From Bifidobacterium sp. UBA6881 (GTDB taxonomy: Bacteria; Actinomycetota; Actinomycetes; Actinomycetales; Bifidobacteriaceae), in contig DKCF01000041.1 in the NCBI GenBank assembly GCA_002451435.1, forward strand, positions 1-5,149: a stretch of DNA of 5,149 nucleotides, read 5' to 3'. Shown piece after piece: positions 1-5,149 of the stretch; the stretch's first letter is position 1; each line of letters starts with the position of its first letter. The notes below the pieces were generated by a model, which had not been told where the DNA came from, searched no databases, and saw nothing but the letters and a program-made list of their open reading frames with translations. A program made the translations under genes and the position numbers.

Positions 1-129
1 GCCGCCGGCACCATCAGCTACGAGATCTTCACCTGCCTGCGCAACCGCATCCCGCGTCTGTACGAGCATGCCGCGGACGTGTTGTCGGCCGAGGACCTCG
101 CCAAACTCGATCCCAAGAGCATTCTGTAA
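1..129 (+). CDS. alr: Alanine racemase, C-terminal fragment (5' end outside window)
   Basis: Frame 1 is open from the first base to a TAA at 127-129 and gives 42 residues. They begin AAGTISYEIFTCLRNRIPRLY, which matches the conserved C-terminal signature of PLP-dependent alanine racemases (typically G-T-I-S-Y-E-I-x-T-x-x-x-x-R-x-P-R-x-Y). In known enzymes this segment is part of the C-terminal beta domain that completes the active site of the partner subunit. The enzyme interconverts L- and D-alanine in the cytoplasm for peptidoglycan synthesis. About 20 residues follow the signature, ending in DPKSIL, so the tail is slightly longer than the minimal family end. The PLP lysine and catalytic tyrosine lie upstream and cannot be checked. 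The gene runs in the same direction as dgt with a 48-bp gap, so it may be the upstream member of the same operon. The call rests on one motif, but that motif is distinctive. Confidence 0.85.
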   Translation, partial: AAGTISYEIFTCLRNRIPRLYEHAADVLSAEDLAKLDPKSIL

Positions 130-160
130 GGTTTCCATAAACACACCCGATGGCGAGCCA

Positions 161-168
161 AGGAAAGG
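161..168 (+). promoter_or_regulatory. Ribosome binding site of dgt
   Basis: AGGAAAGG lies 9 bases before the ATG at 178, a near-consensus purine-rich Shine-Dalgarno at normal spacing. It supports ATG 178 as the dgt start. The nearby GTG at 171 and ATG at 150 are in other frames. No convincing promoter is visible in the 48-bp alr-dgt gap, which fits cotranscription with alr. Confidence 0.7.
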
Positions 169-177
169 CGGTGCGTC

Positions 178-1440
178 ATGACGAGCGAGGGATACACCCG
201 ATTCGACGAGGAACGGTGGGCTCCCGAACCCGCCAAATCCAGCACGCGCACCGCCTTCCAGCGCGACCGTGCCCGGCTCATCCATTCATCCGCGTTGCGC
301 CGTCTCGGCGCGAAAACGCAGATTCTCGTCGCGGGTACCGATGATTTCGCGCGCACGCGGCTCACGCACACGTTGGAAGTCGCCCAGATCGGACGACAGA
401 TCGGCGCGTCTCTCGGCTGCGATCCCGACGTGGTCGACTGCGCCTGTCTCGCGCACGACCTCGGCCATCCGCCGTTCGGCCATAACGGCGAACGCGCGCT
501 CGCCGAAATCGCCCGCGATATCGGCGGCTTCGAGGGCAACGCGCAGACGCTGCGGCTGCTCACCCGGCTCGAACCGAAAATACTGTTTCCGGACGGACGC
601 TCTGCCGGTGTGAACCTCACCCGCGCGTCACTCGACGCGGTCATCAAATATCCATGGACCTATGCCGATGCCGCGAACCATCCGAAAGGCGAGCGAAGCG
701 CGAAATTCTGCGTCTACCCGGACGATAGGGAAGTGTTCGACTGGGTCCGGCGAGGCGTGCCGCAACGATTCGCGCGGCCCATCGAATGTCAGATCATGGA
801 TTTGTCGGACGACATCGCCTACAGCGTGCATGACGTGGAGGACGCCATCGCCACCGGCGCGTTCGATCCGGGCGAATTGCGCCAAAGCGCGGTGGTCGAT
901 GCCGTGGTCGAGGACGCGCGCGCATGGTATGGCCCGCAATGGGATCCCGACGGGCTGGCGCATGCGTTCCTCGGCATGCTGCGCAGAGGAACGTTCCCGG
1001 AGCGGTTCGACGGCTCGCGCAGGGCGCTTGCGGAACTGAAGAACATGACCAGCACCCTGATCGGGCGGTTCGCCGATTCTGTGGAGAACGCGACGCGCGA
1101 CGCGTACGGCAATGGTCCGCTGGCCAGATACGCCGGCAACGTGGTGATTCCCGAATCGACCAGCTATGAGATCGTCGTGCTCAAAGGCATCGCCGTGCAT
1201 TTCGTCATGGCTCCGGGCGAACTCAAGCCGAGCTATGCGAAGGAGCGGCGCATCATCCACGATCTGACGGCGATGCTTATGGAAGGCAATCCCAGGCCAT
1301 CGAACGGATTGGAAAGGGTGTTTCTCGATGATTGGCGCGAAGCCGCGGACGACGCCGGCCGGCTGCGTGTGGCCATCGACCAGGTGGCGAGCCTCACCGA
1401 TACCTCCGCGCTGGTACTCTGGAACACATGCCGGGAATGA
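178..1440 (+). CDS. dgt: Deoxyguanosinetriphosphate triphosphohydrolase-like protein (HD-domain dNTPase)
   Basis: The 420-residue cytoplasmic enzyme belongs to the HD-superfamily dGTPase family, which cleaves dNTPs to deoxynucleoside plus triphosphate and so tunes the dNTP pool. The length is normal for the shorter, non-E. coli-type subfamily. The N-terminal region has the family signature with F27, R29, R31 and HSSALRRLGAKTQ (36-48). The metal-binding HD set is present: H64 in RLTHTLEV, the pair H93-D94 in AHDLGHPPFGHNGE, and D212 (or D211) in MDLSDDIAYSVHDVED (207-222). H97, H102 and E105 are the expected catalytic and substrate-site residues. GFEGNAQTLR (117-126) and DAVIKYPW (153-160) are further family blocks. 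The ATG at 178 is chosen for its ribosome binding site and because the N-terminus (GYTRFDEERW) fits actinobacterial homologues as I know them. The stop overlaps the start of dnaG, a linkage shared with other Actinomycetota such as M. tuberculosis. Substrate preference among dNTPs cannot be read from the sequence. Confidence 0.95.
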   Translation: MTSEGYTRFDEERWAPEPAKSSTRTAFQRDRARLIHSSALRRLGAKTQILVAGTDDFARTRLTHTLEVAQIGRQIGASLGCDPDVVDCACLAHDLGHPPFGHNGERALAEIARDIGGFEGNAQTLRLLTRLEPKILFPDGRSAGVNLTRASLDAVIKYPWTYADAANHPKGERSAKFCVYPDDREVFDWVRRGVPQRFARPIECQIMDLSDDIAYSVHDVEDAIATGAFDPGELRQSAVVDAVVEDARAWYGPQWDPDGLAHAFLGMLRRGTFPERFDGSRRALAELKNMTSTLIGRFADSVENATRDAYGNGPLARYAGNVVIPESTSYEIVVLKGIAVHFVMAPGELKPSYAKERRIIHDLTAMLMEGNPRPSNGLERVFLDDWREAADDAGRLRVAIDQVASLTDTSALVLWNTCRE

Positions 1441-3497
1441 TCAAGAAGGAAGACATCGAAAAAGTTCGCGCCGTCGCCGATCTGTACGACATCGTATCCG
1501 AAACGGTGACGTTGAAGCCTTCGGGGACCGGCACGTATGTGGGATTGTGCCCGTTCCATGACGAGAAGACACCGAGTTTTTCGATTCGACCGGCGCTCGG
1601 CGTGTGGCATTGCTTCGGCTGCGGGCTCGGCGGCGACGTGTTCGGCTACATCGAGCATCGGGAGAACGTCGATTTCCGCGACGCGGTGGAACTGCTGGCC
1701 GACAAATACCATATCGAACTGCATTACGACAAGAGCGACAACGTGCCGGAACACGCCGGCTCGAAGCGCTCGCGCCTGCTGGAGGCGAATGAGGCCGCGC
1801 AGGAGTTCTTCGTCTCGCAGCTCATGACCAAGGACGCGCTCGCCGCGCGCAAGCTGCTTGACGGGCGCAATTTCAGCCAGGCGGATTGCCAGCGTTTCGG
1901 ATGCGGATACGCGCCGCAGGGCTGGGACAATCTCGTGCGCTATCTGGCGGGCAAGGGATTCACCCAGAAGGAGATGCTGGACGCGGGGCTTGCACGGCAG
2001 GGGCAGCGCGGCATATACGACTATTTCCGCGGCCGCGTCACCTGGCCGATCCGTGATTCGACGGGGCGCACGCTCGGCTTCGGCGCGCGCAAACTGTATG
2101 AGGACGACGCGATCAACGCGAAATACATCAACACGCCCGACACACAGCTGTACCGCAAGAACCAGGTGCTTTACGGCATCGACCTCGCCAAATCGGCGAT
2201 CGTGAAGAAGCGCCAGGCGGTCATCGTCGAAGGATACACCGATGTGATGGCGATGCATCTGGCCGGCATCGACACCGCGATCGCGACGTGCGGCACCGCG
2301 TTCGGCGCCGAGCATGCCAAGATCGTGCGCCGTCTGATCGCCGACGATTCCCTGGGCGGCGTGCAGCTGGTCGGACCGTTGAAGGTCGACGGCCAGTCGT
2401 TGAGCTCGCGCGTCGTGTTCACCTTCGATGGCGATGCCGCGGGCCAGAAGGCCGCGATCCACGCATTCGGACTGGATGCCGCGTTTTCCACGCAGGCGTT
2501 CGTCGCCGTCGCCGAAGACAACCTCGATCCGTGCGATCTGCGCATCAAACGCGGCAATGAGGCGGTGCGCGCGTTGATCGCCCATGCCAAGCCGCTGTAC
2601 GATTTCGTGATCGACACCGCGATCAGTCGCTTCGACACCACGTATGCGACCGGGCAGATGGGCGCGGTCAAGGCGGTCGCCCCGTTGATCGCCCAGATTC
2701 GCGACCGTTCGCTGCTCGACCTGTATTCACGCAAGTCGGTGCGTCGCATCGGCGTCGATCTGGACATCATGCGGCGCGAGGTCAATGAGGCGCGTCGCCG
2801 GCTGCATGTGCGCGACGAGGATGCGTACGCGCCGAAACGTCGGTATTCCGGCGGGGGAGCCGAACGCATGGAGCGTGGAATGAATCCGTACGCGAATCCG
2901 TCGGTGCGCAAGGCGCTGGAACACCGCGACGCCGCCGAGCAGTCCTACTATCGCATGGATGACGCCGTGTTCATCTGCGAGCAGCAGTTCATGGCCACGC
3001 TGATCCAGGTGCCGCTCGCGGTCGATCCGACGCTGTTCGCCAATCTGACGCTGTCCAGTTTCATGACCCCGGTGTTCCGCACCCTGTTCCAGGCCATCGC
3101 CGCGGCCGGCGGCCTTCCGGGGAACGACGTGCCGCAGGGGCTGTGGATGCACAATCTCACCAAGGCCGGCGGGCCTATGCTGGAGTCTGTCATCAACGAG
3201 CTGGCGGTCATGCCGTTGCCGTTGCCGCCGAGCGAGGCGGATGCGGAACGCAACGAAGGGCAACCGGCGGAGAACGCCCAACTGCGCAAGCCGACGGACG
3301 ACGAACGCCGATACGCGTCCGAGCTCATCACAAGACTGCTCGACACGGGAATCATGCGCAGGATCGGCGCCGCGAAACGCCGCATGGCGCAATTGCCGGA
3401 CGGCGCGGAGAAAATCGACCTGCTTGGTCAGATCACCAAACTGGAGACTTTGCGTAAGGACCTGCAATCGCGGGTGTTCGGCAACAACGTCGCATGA
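1428..3497 (+). CDS. dnaG: DNA primase DnaG
   Basis: This replicative primase (689 residues) makes RNA primers for Okazaki fragments and origin initiation, working with the DnaB helicase. The N-terminal CHC2 zinc-binding domain shows C41-x2-H44 and C62-x2-C65 in GLCPFHDEKTPSFS and HCFGCGLGGD. The RNA-polymerase-like core follows, with FRGRVTWPIRD (200-210), GFGARKL (217-223) and AKYINTPDTQLYRKNQVLYG (231-250). The TOPRIM metal residues are E268 and D272 in VEGYTDVMA, D334 and D336 in FTFDGDAAG, and D367/D370 in LDPCDL. A basic, glycine-containing linker (about 455-505) leads to the C-terminal helicase-interacting region (about 506-689), which ends in a charged helical segment. About 20 residues (303-326) between TOPRIM strands are longer than in E. 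coli. The open frame extends upstream to 1332, deep inside dgt. I prefer ATG 1428 (MPGMIKKEDIEKV) because homologues start around IKKEDI. ATG 1437 is a real alternative: it forms an ATGA overlap with the dgt TGA and gives 686 residues. Ribosome binding signals are weak for both starts, which suggests coupling to dgt translation. Confidence 0.97.
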   Translation: MPGMIKKEDIEKVRAVADLYDIVSETVTLKPSGTGTYVGLCPFHDEKTPSFSIRPALGVWHCFGCGLGGDVFGYIEHRENVDFRDAVELLADKYHIELHYDKSDNVPEHAGSKRSRLLEANEAAQEFFVSQLMTKDALAARKLLDGRNFSQADCQRFGCGYAPQGWDNLVRYLAGKGFTQKEMLDAGLARQGQRGIYDYFRGRVTWPIRDSTGRTLGFGARKLYEDDAINAKYINTPDTQLYRKNQVLYGIDLAKSAIVKKRQAVIVEGYTDVMAMHLAGIDTAIATCGTAFGAEHAKIVRRLIADDSLGGVQLVGPLKVDGQSLSSRVVFTFDGDAAGQKAAIHAFGLDAAFSTQAFVAVAEDNLDPCDLRIKRGNEAVRALIAHAKPLYDFVIDTAISRFDTTYATGQMGAVKAVAPLIAQIRDRSLLDLYSRKSVRRIGVDLDIMRREVNEARRRLHVRDEDAYAPKRRYSGGGAERMERGMNPYANPSVRKALEHRDAAEQSYYRMDDAVFICEQQFMATLIQVPLAVDPTLFANLTLSSFMTPVFRTLFQAIAAAGGLPGNDVPQGLWMHNLTKAGGPMLESVINELAVMPLPLPPSEADAERNEGQPAENAQLRKPTDDERRYASELITRLLDTGIMRRIGAAKRRMAQLPDGAEKIDLLGQITKLETLRKDLQSRVFGNNVA

Positions 3498-3540
3498 CGC
3501 TGTTCGCGGGCATCGGGAACGTTGGCCGGAGCTCCAGCTG

Positions 3541-3577
3541 GAAGTGTCGGCCGACGCGCCGGCTAGAAGTGCCGGCC
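3541..3577. repeat. Imperfect 12-bp direct repeat GAAGTG[T/C]CGGCC, two copies
   Basis: GAAGTGTCGGCC (3541-3552) recurs as GAAGTGCCGGCC (3566-3577), 25 bp apart start to start with one mismatch. The first copy overlaps the 10-bp palindrome GTCGGCCGAC (3546-3555). With GC-rich sequence and only two copies, this could be a chance or duplication remnant. No function is assigned. Confidence 0.4.
3558..3576 (+). other. Small GC-rich stem-loop downstream of dnaG
   Basis: GCCGGC (3558-3563) and GCCGGC (3571-3576) can pair as a 6-bp all-GC stem with a 7-base loop, TAGAAGT, about 60 bases after the dnaG stop. A second possible stem, CCGAT/ATCGG (3616-3620 with 3629-3633), follows. Neither has a downstream T-run, so these are not typical intrinsic terminators. 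They might act as weak or Rho-assisted 3' ends of the dgt-dnaG transcript, or mean nothing. GC-rich DNA often yields such stems. Confidence 0.25.
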
Positions 3578-3747
3578 ATGAGCCTCTACTTGCGGTGCCG
3601 AGTCTACGGTCAGTGCCGATTAGTCCGGATCGGGCCGCGGATGTCCGGCGGCAATGCTGGCCGAAGACGGACGGCTTTCAGCCTCAAAAGACATTGCGCT
3701 GGTGAACGCATGGTGACGGATCCGAATCAAAGGTGAACCGTCATGGA

Positions 3748-3776
3748 AATGTTGGTGAATCTTCGGTTCATATACT
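3748..3776 (+). promoter_or_regulatory. Possible promoter for the permease gene (good -10, poor -35)
   Basis: TATACT at 3771-3776 matches the sigma-70-type -10 consensus at 5 of 6 positions in an otherwise GC-rich genome. At the ideal 17-bp spacing the -35 position reads AATGTT (3748-3753), which is poor, so the promoter would be weak or activator-dependent. Transcription would start near 3783 and leave a leader of roughly 210 bases containing all the TTTGCAAA sites. A second, weaker -10-like TAAAGT lies at 3919-3924, which would put the start just upstream of the proximal operator. I cannot decide between them. Confidence 0.3.
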
Positions 3777-3792
3777 GTGTGGAATGCGTTGA

Positions 3793-3828
3793 TTTGCGGT
3801 TGCAAAACCATGTTTGTCGGTTTGCAAA
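3793..3828. promoter_or_regulatory. Distal operator-like sites upstream of the permease
   Basis: Two TTTGCAAA-like palindromes lie here. The first is TTTGC-GGTT-GCAAA (3793-3806), which contains TTGCAA at 3800-3805. The second is a perfect TTTGCAAA at 3821-3828, preceded by CGG, so that CGGTTTGCAAA (3818-3828) is identical to 3965-3975 of the proximal site. The TTGCAA centres of the two are 22 bp apart, about two helical turns. The sites resemble the proximal operator and probably bind the same protein, though this is inferred from similarity alone. Confidence 0.45.
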
Positions 3829-3859
3829 GCCAATTCGCAGTAAGCCTGATGGCATGAAA

Positions 3860-3873
3860 ACCATTGGAATGGT
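3860..3873. promoter_or_regulatory. Short perfect dyad ACCATT-GG-AATGGT
   Basis: A 6-bp inverted repeat separated by two bases sits between the distal and proximal TTTGCAAA sites. It has the size of a dimeric regulator half-site pair, but it is unrelated to the TTTGCAAA motif. Further on, GGAAATTTCC (3907-3916) is another perfect 10-bp palindrome. Dyads this short occur by chance, so function is uncertain. Confidence 0.2.
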
Positions 3874-3956
3874 CGGAAATCCAGCACGCCGAGGGTTCGT
3901 GATAAGGGAAATTTCCGGTAAAGTGGATGCCGGCGTTTGTTTGAAAATCGCCCGGT

Positions 3957-3978
3957 TTTGCAAACGGTTTGCAAACGG
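3957..3978. promoter_or_regulatory. Proximal operator: tandem TTTGCAAACGG repeats forming a 19-bp dyad
   Basis: TTTGCAAACGG occurs twice back to back (3957-3967 and 3968-3978). Because TTTGCAAA is itself a palindrome, 3957-3975 also reads as a perfect inverted repeat, TTTGCAAAC-G-GTTTGCAAA. The site ends 17 bases before the permease ATG and 7 bases before its Shine-Dalgarno, a typical place for a repressor to block transcription just downstream of a promoter. A long odd palindrome centred on CGG recalls LacI-family operators, which are common in bifidobacteria, but no regulator gene is in the window, so the binding protein is unknown. Confidence 0.6.
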
Positions 3979-3985
3979 GATTCAT

Positions 3986-3990
3986 GGAGG
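3986..3990 (+). promoter_or_regulatory. Ribosome binding site of the permease gene
   Basis: GGAGG lies 5 bases before ATG 3996, a strong Shine-Dalgarno. An in-frame TGA at 3993-3995 directly precedes that ATG, so no longer in-frame start is possible. The other nearby ATGs (3984, 3992) either hit that stop or lie in another frame. Confidence 0.8.
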
Positions 3991-3995
3991 AATGA

Positions 3996-5149
3996 ATGCG
4001 GCGACTGGTCGTCAAAGTCCTGAAGAACGAGACCATTCTCGTTGTAGCTTCCATACTTGCCCTTATCTCTTGTTTTATCGTGCCGCCGGATGGCGAATAC
4101 GCCGGATACATCCACGCCAGCACCATTTCGCAGCTGATCTGCCTGATGCTCGTGGTCTGCGGATTCCAACGCATCGGCGTGTTCCGCATCATCGGCTCGC
4201 GTCTGCTGCACCATGTCAAGACCGCGCGCGGATTGGTCATCACCCTGATCGCGCTGCCGTATTTCTCCGGCATGCTCATCACCAACGACGTGGCGCTGGT
4301 CACGTTCATCCCGTTCGCCATCGCGGTGCTGACGATGGCGCATATGGAGGAGCATGCGGTGCTGGTCGGCACGCTGATGACCATCGGTGCGAACGTCGGC
4401 AGCATGCTCACCCCGATCGGCAACGCGCACAACCTGTATCTGAAGGCGCTGACGGGCATGCCGGCTTCCGAAATGATCGGCATCATGGCGCCGTATTCCA
4501 TCATGGCCGCCGTGCTGCTGGTCATCATCTCCTGCGTGGTATTCGGCAAGAAGCCGGTTTCGGAATTCTCCGAGATCGACGGTTCCGGCATCGAACAGAA
4601 CGTGCTCGCACCGCATTCCGACCAGCCGCGGCCCGACGAGATCCGCGTGACCGGTTACGGCGCCGGCTATGGCGGGTGGCGAACGATTGTGTATACGGCG
4701 CTGTTCGTCGTCTGTCTGTTCGCGGTGAACGATTTCATTCCGTTGTGGGTGATGTGCGTCATCGTGTTCATCGCGTTCCTGTTCTGCGATCGCCGCGTGT
4801 TCCGCAATGTCGATTGGGGACTGCCGCTCACGTTCTGCATGTTCTTCATCTTCATCGGCAACATGAAACGCGTGCCGGAATTCTACGAACTGGCCGCTTC
4901 GTTGGTGGGCGCGCATCCACTGGAGGTGTCCGTGGTGTCCAGCCAGTTCATCTCCAACGTGCCGACCACGTTGCTGCTGTCCGGATTCTGCGATCAATGG
5001 CGCGAGCTGATCATCGGCACCAACCTGGGTGGCATGGGCACGCTGATCGCCTCCATGGCGTCGCTGATCGGCTACAAGAACGTGACACGCAAGTATCCGG
5101 ACAAGAAGGGCCGTTATCTGGCGGTCTACTCCGCGGTGAACGTGCTGTT
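3996..5149 (+). CDS. SLC13 / CitMHS-type (ArsB/NhaD-like) membrane permease, 3' end outside window
   Basis: The frame is open from ATG 3996 to the window edge and gives 384 residues plus two bases, with no stop. The product is a polytopic inner-membrane protein. Hydrophobic stretches lie at about 12-30, 42-58, 78-112, 121-140, 160-183, 229-262, 275-289, 308-330 and 337-360. A polar central loop (about 184-228) separates two halves, as in the ion transporter superfamily. The first half carries ITNDVALVTFIPFA (95-108) and GANVGSMLTPIGNAHNLYL (131-149). The second carries SSQFISNVPTTLLLSGF (315-331) and GTNLGGMGTLIASMASLIG (341-359). These are the paired re-entrant hairpin motifs (TPIGN- and SNVPT/GTLIAS-type) of the citrate-transporter-like fold. 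Families with this fold move dicarboxylates, citrate, arsenite or Na+/H+. The substrate here is not determinable, and I would not call it arsenite-specific without ars neighbours. It has its own upstream control region and is probably not in the dnaG operon. Confidence 0.9.
   Translation, partial: MRRLVVKVLKNETILVVASILALISCFIVPPDGEYAGYIHASTISQLICLMLVVCGFQRIGVFRIIGSRLLHHVKTARGLVITLIALPYFSGMLITNDVALVTFIPFAIAVLTMAHMEEHAVLVGTLMTIGANVGSMLTPIGNAHNLYLKALTGMPASEMIGIMAPYSIMAAVLLVIISCVVFGKKPVSEFSEIDGSGIEQNVLAPHSDQPRPDEIRVTGYGAGYGGWRTIVYTALFVVCLFAVNDFIPLWVMCVIVFIAFLFCDRRVFRNVDWGLPLTFCMFFIFIGNMKRVPEFYELAASLVGAHPLEVSVVSSQFISNVPTTLLLSGFCDQWRELIIGTNLGGMGTLIASMASLIGYKNVTRKYPDKKGRYLAVYSAVNVL

Larger units (their letters stand above)
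3498..3995. other. 498-bp intergenic region without a supported gene
   Basis: This gap separates dnaG from the permease gene. Its first half (about 3498-3700) is GC-rich and holds several short inverted repeats and one imperfect direct repeat. Its second half (about 3720-3980) is visibly richer in A and T than the flanking genes, as expected for a promoter region, and holds a cluster of TTTGCAAA palindromes. The open frames crossing it are arginine-rich or antisense and look like chance frames. I found no tRNA-like cloverleaf, no rRNA sequence and no canonical hairpin plus T-run terminator on either strand. Confidence 0.7.

Noticed and set aside
1332..1427. An upstream-extended DnaG start at 1332
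   Set aside because: The extra 32 residues (rich in Arg and Pro) are encoded inside dgt in another frame, do not resemble primase, and precede the normal N-terminus IKKEDIEKV.
1233..2585. A 450-codon open frame on the - strand opposite dgt/dnaG
   Set aside because: It lies antisense to two strongly identified genes, and its predicted protein is rich in Arg, His, Ala and Asp with no recognisable domain. This is the usual shadow frame of GC-rich coding DNA.
3642..3690. Possible intrinsic terminator (GTCCG/CGGAC and GGCT-TTC-AGCC stems)
   Set aside because: The stems are short or interrupted, and no run of T follows on either strand.
3494..3736. An 80-codon + strand open frame whose ATG overlaps the dnaG stop (ATGA)
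   Set aside because: The overlap looks like coupling, but the product is Arg- and Cys-rich without a domain. The frame uses codons that look rare next to the neighbouring genes (CTA, TTA, AGA, several CGA), and it runs through the palindromes and direct repeat. Conservation in related strains would be needed to revive it.
3727..3963. A 78-codon - strand frame in the intergenic region
   Set aside because: It has no recognisable motif, has low-complexity composition, and covers the operator-like sites. No convincing ribosome binding site was identified for it.
3941..3969. TTGAAA at 3941-3946 as a -35 box for the permease
   Set aside because: It matches TTGACA at 5 of 6 positions, but the positions 15-19 bp downstream (AAACGG to GGTTTG) bear no resemblance to a -10 box.
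3768..4997. A 409-codon open frame on the - strand opposite the permease
   Set aside because: The predicted product is an extreme His/Asp/Arg/Gln-rich string with no domain, antisense to a clear transmembrane transporter. The overlapping - strand frame at 3620-4591 is rejected for the same reason.

Overview
The window reads as a high-GC Actinomycetota chromosome, most likely a Bifidobacterium. The reasons are the gene order alr - dgt - dnaG, the GC-rich third codon positions, and primase and dGTPase sequences of actinobacterial type. The dgt-dnaG adjacency is widely conserved in this phylum (for example Rv2344c-Rv2343c in Mycobacterium tuberculosis). Genus assignment is an inference from recognition, not a search.

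Left part (1-3497): a compact, co-directional housekeeping block on the + strand. It holds the last 42 codons of an alanine racemase gene (peptidoglycan D-alanine supply), then a 48-bp gap with a good Shine-Dalgarno, then dgt (an HD-domain dNTP triphosphohydrolase that trims the dNTP pool), then dnaG (replicative primase). dnaG starts inside the 3' end of dgt, so the two are probably transcribed together and translationally coupled, pairing nucleotide-pool control with replication priming.

Middle (3498-3995): about 500 bp with no convincing gene. Its first half is GC-rich, with short hairpins and a 12-bp imperfect direct repeat but no classical U-tract terminator. Its second half is richer in A+T. 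It carries a possible -10 box and a cluster of TTTGCAAA palindromes that ends in a perfect tandem 11-bp repeat (also a perfect 19-bp dyad) just before the next ribosome binding site. This looks like an operator array for an unidentified regulator.

Right part (3996-5149, running off the window): the N-terminal 384 codons of a polytopic membrane permease of the ion transporter superfamily (SLC13 / CitMHS / ArsB-NhaD-like). It has the two characteristic re-entrant-loop motifs, one in each half of the protein. Its substrate cannot be read from the sequence. It appears to be a separate transcription unit from dnaG, controlled through the TTTGCAAA operators.

I see no mobile element, CRISPR array, tRNA or rRNA gene. 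No previously undescribed multi-gene system is supported. The most worthwhile lead is the regulatory region in front of the permease.
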